Shown here in pieces: positions 8,272 to 17,045 of a stretch of DNA of 30,685 nucleotides; position 1 is the first letter of the stretch; the number at the start of each line of letters is the position of its first letter. The notes under the pieces were generated by a model. It saw only the letters and a program-made list of their open reading frames with translations, ran no database searches and was not told the DNA's origin. A program made the position numbers and the translations under genes. The stretch is from UKL13-2 sp043768625 (GTDB lineage: Bacteria; Pseudomonadota; Gammaproteobacteria; Burkholderiales; Usitatibacteraceae): assembly GCA_043768625.1 (NCBI GenBank), contig JAYVKG010000066.1, forward strand, positions 1 to 30,685. Direction: 5' to 3'.

Positions 8272-9342
8272 CTACTTTTCCTGCCCCCGCATTCGGCAAA
8301 CTAACCACGCCTTGATCTCTTGCTCAAGTGCCGGCGTTACGTTGCCCAATACGCCGCGTCGATGTTCCGCGATGTGCGCGGCAGGATCAGTGGTGGTGTC
8401 AAAAACATAATGATCGAAGATCGCCCGCCACGCTTCCCTCTGTTCGGGTGGCAACGCATTCATGCTCAGCAGGCAGTGCAGCAGACAATCAAAGGCGGAG
8501 TTGGAATTGGATTTGCTGGCCGAACCCGTTGCTCCTTTCCACCAGTAGTTGATCAGGATGTTCAAAGCTTTAAGCGATTCGACGTGATGCCACCATAGCG
8601 TAGGGATGTATATCGCATCGCCGGGCTCAAGCTCGGCAACTTGTGCGGCGGCAAGCGCTTCCCTGAATTTGGGGAAGCGCTCGAAATCAGGCTTGTCGAA
8701 CGCGACCATGCTGATCGGTGAGCCGGTCGGCGTGTAGTCCACCGGGCCAAGATACAGATTGGCCACCTGCGCTGGCGGAAACAGGGTGAAGCGGCGCTTG
8801 CCGGCAACGACGCAGGCAATATTGTTTGACTCGTCAATGTGCGCGGGGGTCGTGATCGCGTTGCCCATCCAGATACGCGGTGCCACCGAATCATCCATGA
8901 CAGGCAGTTTATGTTCGGCCAAAAATCCCGGCAGGCAATTGGAAATCAATGCGCTCTGGACCGCGACCGACGGGGGATTGGGAAATTGCGAATATCGGGC
9001 GATTTGCTCGATAACCGCCGAAATTGGTAGCTTGTTTCGCATGAAATTGAAGCCATTCATGTCGTCCCGATAAGATATTCTGCCGTTGACTTCCGGTGGG
9101 AGCAACAGCGCATCGACGGTGTTTCCATTGTCGAACGCCGTCAGGTAATTGCATACCGCCTCGGGCGACTGCCGGGCGCGCAGTACGACTGGCCAGTCAT
9201 TCACAAAGCCCCTTAAAACGGCCGGCCGGTATTGGCTGATGATTTCTTCCCGGAACATATGATCATCGACATCGTGCCATTCGGGAATTTTTTGTGGCGC
9301 TGAATGCATCACGGTCGCATTGTGCGCGGATTCAAATGCCAT
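8272..9342 (-). CDS. Cupin_8 / JmjC-like (Pass1-related) protein
   Basis: This 356-residue protein belongs to the cupin_8/JmjC-like Fe(II), 2-oxoglutarate dioxygenase family. The iron-binding HxD is at PAHID (His168, Asp170) and the distal His in WWHHVES (His252). LRGFVNDWP (43-51) is the typical N-terminal start of the fold, and KRRFTLFPP follows the HxD strand as expected. No signal peptide, so cytoplasmic. Homologues recur beside tryptophan-halogenase-like genes and TonB receptors in GlcNAc/carbohydrate loci of Xanthomonadales, Alteromonadales and Caulobacterales, but their target is not known; hydroxylation of a protein or sugar-derived substrate is only a guess. It lies 43 nt after the TPR gene and 106 nt before the halogenase-like gene, all on the minus strand. 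Confidence 0.85.
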   Translation of the reverse strand: MAFESAHNATVMHSAPQKIPEWHDVDDHMFREEIISQYRPAVLRGFVNDWPVVLRARQSPEAVCNYLTAFDNGNTVDALLLPPEVNGRISYRDDMNGFNFMRNKLPISAVIEQIARYSQFPNPPSVAVQSALISNCLPGFLAEHKLPVMDDSVAPRIWMGNAITTPAHIDESNNIACVVAGKRRFTLFPPAQVANLYLGPVDYTPTGSPISMVAFDKPDFERFPKFREALAAAQVAELEPGDAIYIPTLWWHHVESLKALNILINYWWKGATGSASKSNSNSAFDCLLHCLLSMNALPPEQREAWRAIFDHYVFDTTTDPAAHIAEHRRGVLGNVTPALEQEIKAWLVCRMRGQEK

Positions 9343-9385
9343 AGGTAAGATCTCACTTATTCACGACGAGGGTCGCTGGGGCGCG

Positions 9386-10171
9386 TTACTTTTTCTTCGG
9401 GTAGTAGGCGGCGTACTTTTCGAGCGCAGTCGCGTAAGCGGCTTTGTCATCCAGTTTTTGCGCGCTGCTGACCAGCACTCTCAGTTGTTCTTCCGAGGGT
9501 TTGATGCCGGCCCGCTCCTCAGCCTGAATGTCGGCGCTGACTTCCTGCGTGGCGCGCGCATAGTCGTTGTTCAAATAATAAGAAAGCACCAGCGCCCGGC
9601 GCATATCGACATCGGTACCGCCCTCGCTGAAATAGCGCCTTGACCAAGTGATCGCCTTTGGAAAGTTCTTCTGGTTGAAATAATTGCGCGCCAGCAGTTC
9701 GGAGAATTCAGTCCGCTCATTCGCAGCTATCTGGCCCGAGGCGATCACGGCCTCGATTGAGCGATTGAGCAGTATCTTGTCACTGGTAATTGAAGCGACC
9801 GCGACGCGCGTCCGCTCAATGAGATAAATGTCGCTGGCGCTTTTGTCTGCAACGCTGTCCAGTCTCGCAAGCGTAACCAAAGACTCTGGATATTTCCCGG
9901 CTCTCATCAGATCCTGTGCCATTTGCACGGCGAGTTTGACGCGGTCCGTGGATGTCTGCGCTTTGAGGGTTGGCAGTGTTTTTAGTTTTGACCGTTCCAG
10001 TTCCAATCCCGCCTTCGACTTTCCGGGTGCATCGTCGATCATCGACGTCGCCCCGATTATCGTCCCGGGCGCAGACCCTTGGCCAAGAACGCATGGGGCA
10101 AAACTCATGCCGAGCACCACCATAATGAGAGCCGTGGCTGTCGGGGTTGTGTATCGCGCGGAGTGTTTCAT
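9386..10171 (-). CDS. Exported TPR-like protein of the GlcNAc operon
   Basis: The 261-residue product starts MKHSARYTT and has a signal peptide ending near VLGQG (about residue 31). From about 75 onward, helical hairpins look like tetratricopeptide units, for example KNFPKAITWSRRYF and NNDYARATQEVSAD. No lipobox is obvious although a Cys lies near the signal end. It is thus a periplasmic scaffold-type protein. Similar TPR proteins accompany TonB systems and TonB-dependent uptake loci, so it may help the receptor or its energiser; this is inferred from context. The start is 6 nt after the nagE stop with GGGATAG upstream, so it is very likely translated from the same message. I do not recognise a named family. 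Confidence 0.75.
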   Translation of the reverse strand: MKHSARYTTPTATALIMVVLGMSFAPCVLGQGSAPGTIIGATSMIDDAPGKSKAGLELERSKLKTLPTLKAQTSTDRVKLAVQMAQDLMRAGKYPESLVTLARLDSVADKSASDIYLIERTRVAVASITSDKILLNRSIEAVIASGQIAANERTEFSELLARNYFNQKNFPKAITWSRRYFSEGGTDVDMRRALVLSYYLNNDYARATQEVSADIQAEERAGIKPSEEQLRVLVSSAQKLDDKAAYATALEKYAAYYPKKK

Positions 10172-10177
10172 TTCGTG

Positions 10178-11932
10178 CTATCCCTTCGCAAAACTGACAA
10201 GTTGTTTTTCCAACGATAACGCATCGCCATGCAGCAAGTGGACGCTGTCCGGCTGTGGCCGGGCAATGCCGCGCGTGATGAGTGAACGCAATGCAGATTC
10301 GTTGACGGCATCCGCTTCGAGTACCGAGATCAATACGCGTCCCGCTGCACCTTCAATGCGCTTGATGTTCGCCGCACCGCCCAGCGCATTCAATATTTGT
10401 GCAACCTTTGCGGGATCGATAACTGCGCCGACTTCAGAGACGCGAATCGCCGCAGGCGATGTGGTTGCAGCGACTGGACTGCGCCGCATTGCCCCAAGGC
10501 GGGTACGGATGTCGCCTGCGACCTGATCCGCAATCGGCCCGAGCACCACCTGCAATCCATCGTTGCCCAACTTGACCACACCGCGCGCCCCGAGTTTGCG
10601 CAGCGCATCTTCGTTGATCGCCTCGCGATGCGCCACCACTAATCGCAGGCGGGTGGTGCACGCATCGACCGAGGTCAGGTTATCCGCACCACCGAGTGCC
10701 GCGATGAAACCGTCAGCTTGTTCGTTACCACCTTTTACATCTGCAAGAACGGCGGCGGATTCTTCAGGTTCGCGGCCCGGCGTTTTTAAATTAAAGCGCA
10801 CGATGAAATAACGGAACAGTCCGTAGTACAGCGCGAAGTACACGCCACCCACCGGTAAAAGCAACCACGGATTGGTCGCGAGTTTGAAGTTGAGCACATA
10901 GTCGAACAGGCCCGCCGAAAACCCGAAGCCGAGGCGGCTGTTGAGTAGATCCATCGTCACCATGGCCGCCCCGGTCAATACCGCGTGCACCACAAACAGC
11001 ATCGGCGCCAGAAACATGAAAGTGAACTCGATTGGCTCGGTGACACCGGTCAGAAAAGAGGTGAGCCCCATCGACAGCAATAACCCGCCAGTCGCGCGAC
11101 GGCGGGCAGGCAATGCGGTGTGATACATGGCCAGACATGCCGCAGGAAGACCGAACATCATCACTGGAAAAAAGCCGCTCATAAACACACCGGCGCTGGG
11201 ATCGCTGGCAAAGAAGCGCTTCAGATCGCCGGTGACGCCGTGGAAATCGCCGACCAGGAACCAGGCGACATTGTTGAGGATGTGATGCAGACCGGTGACA
11301 ATCAGCAAGCGATTGAGCACACCGTAAGCAAACAGACCAAATTCGCCAGCCGAAAGAATGCCGCGACTCAGCGCATCCATGCCGTGTTCCAGATAGTACC
11401 AGCCGAAACCGAAAACGGCAGCGACCACCAGCCCTGCGCAGCCCGCTGCAATCGGCACGAAGCGCCGGCCACCAAAGAACGCGAGAGAACTGGGCAGGCG
11501 TATATCGCTGTAGCGGTTATAGAGTGCGCCGGAAATCAGACCTGAGATAATGCCGATGGGCACACTCAGTTTTGCAAGCTGCCGCGCCTTGTGCGCGGCG
11601 ATGGCGAGGTCGTTGCCTTTACGACCAATAGCGACCAGCAAATCCGGTGGTACCTGAATCAGGACTTCCGCGCCCTTGGTGGCAACCAAAAATCCGACGA
11701 CGGCCGCAAGCCCTGCGGCACCGTGATTTTCGCGTGCCAAGCCAACCGCCACACCGATGGCAAACAAGATGCCAAGATTGGAAAAAATGGCGTCGCCCGC
11801 TGCCGCGACGGGTGCCAGATTCATCAAGTCAGGTTGCCCCAAGCGCAGCAGCAAACCTGCAACCGGAAGAACGGCAATCGGCAGCATCAGCGCGCGGCCG
11901 AGTTGCTGGGTCGATTCGATCAGGCCTTTCAT
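10178..11932 (-). CDS. nagE: GlcNAc-specific PTS permease EIICB with extra degenerate EIIB
   Basis: The 584-residue product (ATG at 11932, GGGAG upstream) is the membrane permease that imports GlcNAc and phosphorylates it to GlcNAc-6-P. EIIC, residues 1-380, carries the transmembrane segments with conserved GLHHILNN (214-221) and TEPIEF (298-303). EIIB, about 405-480, holds the phosphorylated Cys425 in DACTTRLR. A second EIIB-like domain, about 508-584, repeats the fold (LNALGGAANIKRIEG against IAALGGADNLTSVDA), but the Cys position is Ala529 and the R-L-R pattern is eroded, so it cannot take phosphate on Cys. No EIIA is fused; EIIA comes from NagF encoded 4 nt upstream. The pair matches the nagF-nagE arrangement of Ralstonia eutropha. 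Confidence 0.93.
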   Translation of the reverse strand: MKGLIESTQQLGRALMLPIAVLPVAGLLLRLGQPDLMNLAPVAAAGDAIFSNLGILFAIGVAVGLARENHGAAGLAAVVGFLVATKGAEVLIQVPPDLLVAIGRKGNDLAIAAHKARQLAKLSVPIGIISGLISGALYNRYSDIRLPSSLAFFGGRRFVPIAAGCAGLVVAAVFGFGWYYLEHGMDALSRGILSAGEFGLFAYGVLNRLLIVTGLHHILNNVAWFLVGDFHGVTGDLKRFFASDPSAGVFMSGFFPVMMFGLPAACLAMYHTALPARRRATGGLLLSMGLTSFLTGVTEPIEFTFMFLAPMLFVVHAVLTGAAMVTMDLLNSRLGFGFSAGLFDYVLNFKLATNPWLLLPVGGVYFALYYGLFRYFIVRFNLKTPGREPEESAAVLADVKGGNEQADGFIAALGGADNLTSVDACTTRLRLVVAHREAINEDALRKLGARGVVKLGNDGLQVVLGPIADQVAGDIRTRLGAMRRSPVAATTSPAAIRVSEVGAVIDPAKVAQILNALGGAANIKRIEGAAGRVLISVLEADAVNESALRSLITRGIARPQPDSVHLLHGDALSLEKQLVSFAKG

Positions 11933-11936
11933 TGCG

Positions 11937-14462
11937 CTACGCTCCCGAAACGGATTGTGCCGATTGGCGGACCAGCCAGGCTTCAACGAGGGCGCGAACC
12001 GCAGTAGCGCTGGTCTGCGCAAGCGCTTCCTGCGCAAGCACCGCGCAAGCACTTGCATCGAGTGACCGGATCACCCGTTTGATACGCGGGATTAAAGCAG
12101 GTACGGCTGAGACTTCATCCACACCTAGCCCGATTAAAATAGGAATTGCGATCGGATCCGAACCGAGCCCGCCGCAAACCGCAACCTCCTTGTGCTGCGT
12201 GTTACCTGCATTGGCGACGGCTTCGATCAGACGCAGCACCGCCGGGTGCAATGCATCGAGTCTGGCGGCGAGCTCTGGATGCCCGCGATCCATGGCCAGC
12301 GTGTACTGCGAAAGATCGTTGGTGCCGATCGAGAGAAAATCGACTTCGCCAACCAGTTGATCGGCAAGCAATGCGGAGGCCGGCGTTTCAATCATGATGC
12401 CCAGCGCAGGCAATTCGGCAATGCCCATTTCTATCTGCAACTCATTGAGCAAGGCGCGCACTACGCGCACATCACCGATATCGGTCACCATCGGCAGCAG
12501 GATGCGGCACTGGCTCGCTGGTTGCACCCGCAGAATGGCGCGCAATTGTGTGCGCAATAATTCAGGTTGCCATAAACTGGTACGCAGGCCACGCAGACCC
12601 AGTGCGGGATTGTCTTCACGCGGTAGTGGCAAATACGCAATGGGCTTGTCCCCGCCAATATCGAGCGTACGGATGGTCAGTGGTCGACTTCCGAGTGTGG
12701 TGGCGATCATCTGATATTCGCGTGCCTGCTCGTTCTCATCCGGCGGTTCGCGCCGATCCAGGAACAGAAATTCGGTACGCAGCAGGCCGCAGCCTTCCGC
12801 GCCTTTGGCCACCGCTGGCGCGGCCTCGGCCAAAGCGCCGAGATTGGCATAGACTTTTATTTGTAGCTGATCGCGTGTCCGGCAAATGTCTTGCGCCGCA
12901 GCAATGTCAGCTGCCTGCTGTGACGCGCGTTGGGCAAGATCTTGTTGCGCCGCCTTGATTTCGACTAGCTCGGGCGACACATGTAGATGGCCGCGATCCG
13001 CATTGAGGATGAGGCGTGTACCATCGATAATCTCAAGTATCAGCGGGCCTGCTGCCACCAGCGCCGGAATACCCATGGCCGCAGCGATGATGGCGACATG
13101 GGAAGTCGGTCCGCCGCGCGCTGTGCAAATACCGGCGACGCGAGCGGGGTCCAGTGACACTAGTTGCGAGGGCAGCAATTCATCGGCGATCAGGATCGCC
13201 CTTTCGGGCAAATCGCGCGTTTGACCCGGGCACCGCCCATCCAGTACCAGCAATACCTGGTTTTCAAGGTCACGCAAATCGGCAACTCTTTCCATCATGT
13301 GGGCATCGCCATCCGCTCGCAGCGTATCGACAATTGAGCGCAATGCCTTGCGCCAGGCGTAGCCGGCACTCGTGCCGCGCCGCAGCCAGTCATCCGCGCG
13401 CGACGCCAATTCGGGATCCTGAATAAGTTCGACATGTGCCGCGAGAATAGTTTGCTGTTCACCGTTTGCCGTCTTCACCAAGGATTCAATGTTTAGCTTG
13501 ACGATGGCGATCGCCGCGTTGAGCGCTACGGTTTCCCGCTCGACGCCATCGCCGATTTCCCTGACCGAAATTTCCGGCTGAAACAACTGCGCGGCCTCGC
13601 CAATCGCCACACCGCCGCTGGCAATCACCGCCTTGATATGGCCCGCCCGGCTTTCGACATTTGGGATTTTCACAACAGCAACTTCCTGCGGCAACGCAAC
13701 GACGGCTGAACCGACCGGCGCGCCCAATAACGACTCCAGTGCCGCCAGCGCATTCTCCGCCTCGCTGCCAGCCGCCCGGACCTCGATGATGTCACCGCGG
13801 TAAACGCCGAGCGACATCAGTGCAACGGTACTGCGCGCGTTGGCGCTGCGATCGCGCAGGATGAAGGTGACACGCGCGTCGAAAGGTCGCAGTGCGGCGG
13901 CCACCCGCGCCGCGGGTCGCGCATGCAATCCATGATCAAAGTCGATATTGAAAAATTGACTGATCTCTTCGGCACCGACCGCTGGCGTTCGCAATTCGCC
14001 GACCAGCAAACCCAACTCGACCTCCATCAAAAAATCGCCGACCGCCACAACACCGCTTTCAGTGCGCCGCCGAACGCTGCCCCCGGAGGCAAGAAGGATT
14101 GGCGTCACCGCACTACGCGCACGTCGCGCGATGAGATCGAGGTCGAACCTGAGCAACGCCTGACCTGTCGTGACATGTTGACCTGCTTGAACGAGTGCCG
14201 CGAAGCCTTCACCAGCCAGTTTTACGGTATCGATGCCGACGTGGAGCAGGATATCGTGACCGCTCGCTGTGTGAATTGTCAGCGCATGCTTTGCGTCTTT
14301 CAGTGGCACGATGACGCCATCGCAGGGTGCGTACAGGATATTGCCGGTCGGATCGATAGCGACGCCATCGCCTGCCATGCGTTCAGCGAATACCGGATCC
14401 GGTACCTCGGAGAGCGGCATACACCAGCCCGCCAGCGGCGATTTCAATAACAGTGTCGTCAT
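11937..14462 (-). CDS. nagF: Multiphosphoryl transfer protein EIIA-HPr-EI
   Basis: This 841-residue cytoplasmic fusion carries phosphate from PEP to NagE. EIIA(Glc-type), about 1-150, has the His pair His59 and His74 (LLHVGIDTV). HPr, about 165-250, has active His180 in GLHARPA and a Ser in the ARSTVALMSLG stretch. EI, about 265-830, has the phospho-His455 in GGPTSHVAI, a PEP-binding LLRTEFLFLDR segment and Cys763 in VCGGLGSDP. All sites needed for the EI-HPr-EIIA relay are present, so the locus has a self-contained GlcNAc PTS. The ATG at 14462 shares its A with the TAA of the GH20 gene (TAATG), suggesting translational coupling; the next gene, nagE, follows after 4 nt. Confidence 0.95.
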   Translation of the reverse strand: MTTLLLKSPLAGWCMPLSEVPDPVFAERMAGDGVAIDPTGNILYAPCDGVIVPLKDAKHALTIHTASGHDILLHVGIDTVKLAGEGFAALVQAGQHVTTGQALLRFDLDLIARRARSAVTPILLASGGSVRRRTESGVVAVGDFLMEVELGLLVGELRTPAVGAEEISQFFNIDFDHGLHARPAARVAAALRPFDARVTFILRDRSANARSTVALMSLGVYRGDIIEVRAAGSEAENALAALESLLGAPVGSAVVALPQEVAVVKIPNVESRAGHIKAVIASGGVAIGEAAQLFQPEISVREIGDGVERETVALNAAIAIVKLNIESLVKTANGEQQTILAAHVELIQDPELASRADDWLRRGTSAGYAWRKALRSIVDTLRADGDAHMMERVADLRDLENQVLLVLDGRCPGQTRDLPERAILIADELLPSQLVSLDPARVAGICTARGGPTSHVAIIAAAMGIPALVAAGPLILEIIDGTRLILNADRGHLHVSPELVEIKAAQQDLAQRASQQAADIAAAQDICRTRDQLQIKVYANLGALAEAAPAVAKGAEGCGLLRTEFLFLDRREPPDENEQAREYQMIATTLGSRPLTIRTLDIGGDKPIAYLPLPREDNPALGLRGLRTSLWQPELLRTQLRAILRVQPASQCRILLPMVTDIGDVRVVRALLNELQIEMGIAELPALGIMIETPASALLADQLVGEVDFLSIGTNDLSQYTLAMDRGHPELAARLDALHPAVLRLIEAVANAGNTQHKEVAVCGGLGSDPIAIPILIGLGVDEVSAVPALIPRIKRVIRSLDASACAVLAQEALAQTSATAVRALVEAWLVRQSAQSVSGA

Positions 14463-16831
14463 TACTTCGCGGTTTCGCGCTCCGTCAGGTTGATCCAATC
14501 CAGCGCCCATACCGGATCGGTCTCAGGCGTGGAAAATCGTTGCGCAAATCGCATGCACAGATCGTGCTTGCCCGGTCGGGATGCAATCGGTACAGGCGGC
14601 AGCACCGTGACAGCATTCGACGTCACCGCGGGTGCCAGCGGCAGGCGCGCAATGATTTCGCCATCGCAGGTACCGAGGTGTATTTCGAGTTCTCCCTCCG
14701 CGGTCGTCGGCGTCGCGAAGCGGATTTTTTTCAGGTCTTCGCCGATCTGAAAATTGAACGGTATCTGTCCGACCGCCGCCACCATTCCCACGATCGAGTC
14801 TAGTTGCGCTTGCGGAAATATCCAGCACGGATTGTTAATATCCAACATGAACACGGCTCGTGGTCCGCGCACTGGTGCGTCATCCTCCAGAGAGAGGTCG
14901 ATGTTGGCGCTGCAAAGTTTAAGCTCGTGGCTGGTGCGGCGCTGCGCGAGTTCACGACGCAACGGAATGCTTCGCGGCCGGGACAATCTTGTGTCACCAG
15001 CGAACGTTGCCGCACGCATTTCACCCGGCAAGGGCACGCGCAGCGGACCTTCATATCGGGTTGATATCGAAGTCGGTTCGCGTCCGTCGAGCGTATAGCG
15101 AATGTCGCCAAAAATTGTTTGCGTCGATAGTGTCACCATGGCTTCTGTCGGCGTGTATTGCGTGCTCGCTCGCACGGCAAATGCACTGTCGGCGTATGGT
15201 ATTTTCAGCGCCTCATAGCGCCCGAACTGTGTCGCAAGTCGCTTCACGAAATCAGGCCAATCGCGCCGTTCAGGTATAGACCAGCCGATTTCTGCAATAG
15301 CGGCAGCGCGCGGAAATGTCATCGCGCCAACTCGCTCATCGGTACGGATATGTTCTGTCCACACGTTGCCCTGCAAGCCGATGACGTGGCGCTGCTGTTC
15401 AGGCGTCAGTTTTTCAGGCATGGGCTCGAAGCGGTAAACGTCTTCGATGGAAATTACGCGTCCGCGACCCGGTGGCTCGTCAGCAGCGCTGCTCTGACGA
15501 TTGTCGAAATAGAGCGTTGGCCAAGGAGAGAGTATCGTATCGAAACCCTTGGTGGCCGCGTTTAGCGCACCTTCGACGCCGCGCCACGACATCACCACCG
15601 ACGAAGGCGGTAATCCCGGTTCCAGGATCTCGTCCCAACCTACCAGTCGGCGTCCGTTTTTCTGCAAAAATCGACCGATGCGTTGCGTGAAATAGACCTG
15701 CAATGCAGCCGGCTCGGTGATGCCGAGAGTACGCATGCGTGCCTGCACCTGCGGCGATTCTTTCCATTGTGTTTTCGCGACCTCGTCACCACCGACATGG
15801 ATGTACTTGCCGGGAAACAGCGTCATCACCTCCTTCAACACATCTTCAAGGAAAGCGAAGGTGGGGTCTTCAACGTTATAGACGTTCTCATAGATACCCC
15901 AGTCGGCAGGAACGAAGCGTGGCGGATTGACGGTGGCACCAAGCTTGGGGTACGCGACCAGCGTCACCGTCGCATGGCCCGGCATCTCTATTTCGGGCAC
16001 GATAGTGACGCCGCGATCCGCAGCAAACGCGACAATTTCGCGTACCGTCTGCTGCGTGTAAAAGCCACCGTATTGCCGCGGTTTACCGGTAGCCGGGTCG
16101 ATGTCGGCTTGCGCAGCCGGACCGGCGGGGACGCGAAATCCACCCACTGACGTCAACGCCGGATATTTCTTGATCTCCAGGCGCCACGCCTGATCATCGG
16201 TGAGATGCCAGTGCAGGACATTGAGCTTATGCAGTGCCATCCAATCGATAAAGTTGCGGATGAATTCGGGTGTCTGAAAATGCCTGGCGGAATCGAGCAT
16301 CACACCGCGCCATGCAAAGCGCGGTGCGTCCGCGATTTTGACCGCATGTACAACCAGCGTACCCTTTCCAGGATCGCTGCTTAGCAATTGCCACAGTGTG
16401 GTGCCGCCGTAAAAAAGTCCACGCGCAGTGCGGGCCGAAATGGTAACGCGGGCGCTAGTCGCATCGATCTGATAAGCCTCGTTACCGGATTTGCCGCCAC
16501 CGGTACGTTGAAAATTAATGTTGCCGTCACTTGGCGGCCCTGTGCGAACCGGCACGCGTACGCCGCGCGTTCGCAAGACAAGATCACTGAAGTATTGCGC
16601 GACACGCTTCGTTTGCCTGTCGTTTACGGAAACCACGATCGACGTTTTTGCAGACAGCCTAAATTCGCCTGGTTGCGAAGTCATTGCAGCCGGGTTCGGT
16701 ATGACAGACGGACCCTGTGCAGCCGCCATCGCATGTTCCACCACCAGTATCGACAACACACCTACAAACATGCGCAGCGCACTTGCAAATCGCCGGCGGC
16801 TTTCCGCTATTGAATGTTCGTTGAATGCCAT
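14462..16831 (-). CDS. Beta-N-acetylhexosaminidase, GH20
   Basis: The 789-residue protein starts at the ATG 16831; AGAGG lies 7 nt upstream, whereas the ATG at 16837 is too close to it. A long n-region and hydrophobic segment (about 19-38, ending AMAAAQ) form a signal peptide. A GH20b-type N-terminal domain (about 45-165) precedes the catalytic barrel (about 170-520): GVMLDSARHF (176-185), HWHLTDDQAWR (207-217) and the catalytic pair Asp349-Glu350 in HVGGDE, used for substrate-assisted cleavage. The last 250 residues hold a chitobiase-like C-terminal domain and a further beta domain. It releases GlcNAc from chitooligosaccharides, probably in the periplasm after uptake by the TonB receptor. 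It lies between the receptor gene and nagF in the same direction. Confidence 0.93.
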   Translation of the reverse strand: MAFNEHSIAESRRRFASALRMFVGVLSILVVEHAMAAAQGPSVIPNPAAMTSQPGEFRLSAKTSIVVSVNDRQTKRVAQYFSDLVLRTRGVRVPVRTGPPSDGNINFQRTGGGKSGNEAYQIDATSARVTISARTARGLFYGGTTLWQLLSSDPGKGTLVVHAVKIADAPRFAWRGVMLDSARHFQTPEFIRNFIDWMALHKLNVLHWHLTDDQAWRLEIKKYPALTSVGGFRVPAGPAAQADIDPATGKPRQYGGFYTQQTVREIVAFAADRGVTIVPEIEMPGHATVTLVAYPKLGATVNPPRFVPADWGIYENVYNVEDPTFAFLEDVLKEVMTLFPGKYIHVGGDEVAKTQWKESPQVQARMRTLGITEPAALQVYFTQRIGRFLQKNGRRLVGWDEILEPGLPPSSVVMSWRGVEGALNAATKGFDTILSPWPTLYFDNRQSSAADEPPGRGRVISIEDVYRFEPMPEKLTPEQQRHVIGLQGNVWTEHIRTDERVGAMTFPRAAAIAEIGWSIPERRDWPDFVKRLATQFGRYEALKIPYADSAFAVRASTQYTPTEAMVTLSTQTIFGDIRYTLDGREPTSISTRYEGPLRVPLPGEMRAATFAGDTRLSRPRSIPLRRELAQRRTSHELKLCSANIDLSLEDDAPVRGPRAVFMLDINNPCWIFPQAQLDSIVGMVAAVGQIPFNFQIGEDLKKIRFATPTTAEGELEIHLGTCDGEIIARLPLAPAVTSNAVTVLPPVPIASRPGKHDLCMRFAQRFSTPETDPVWALDWINLTERETAK

Positions 16832-17045
16832 GCGCATGCCTCTGTTCGGTCAAGCGGTAATTAATAGACAAAGAATCCGCATGCACAGTGTACTGATCAA
16901 AGGCTAACTGGCGCGAACCATTTTTGAACTACATACCGACAAGAAAAAGAGGACGGGTCAAAACTTTCCCCACCCTCCTCAGAGCCGTGTACAACTGCCC
17001 TTGATGCGTAGGGGCAGGTACACACGGCAACTCCAGGCTTAAGAT
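16832..17045. other. Receptor-hexosaminidase intergenic spacer
   Basis: This 214-bp gap inside an otherwise tight minus-strand gene set holds the hairpin at 16984-17028. No coding signal and no copy of the TGGTAnnATATTGG element were seen. The downstream genes may therefore be read through from the receptor promoter or from an unrecognised local promoter. Confidence 0.5.
16984..17028 (-). terminator. Large stem-loop after the TonB-dependent receptor gene
   Basis: The outer stem GCCGTGT (16984-16990) pairs with ACACGGC (17022-17028), and the inner stem CTGCCC (16995-17000) pairs with GGGCAG (17012-17017) around a loop of about 10 nt. It starts 18 nt after the receptor stop codon in the direction of transcription. 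No T-run follows immediately, so it may be a partial terminator or an mRNA-stabilising structure. That would let the abundant receptor be expressed above the downstream enzymes. Confidence 0.55.

Noticed and set aside
16984..17028. Possible group II intron domain V
   Set aside because: The GAGCCGTG...CACGGC arms resemble it superficially, but the size, GNRA loop and bulge are wrong and no reverse transcriptase is near.
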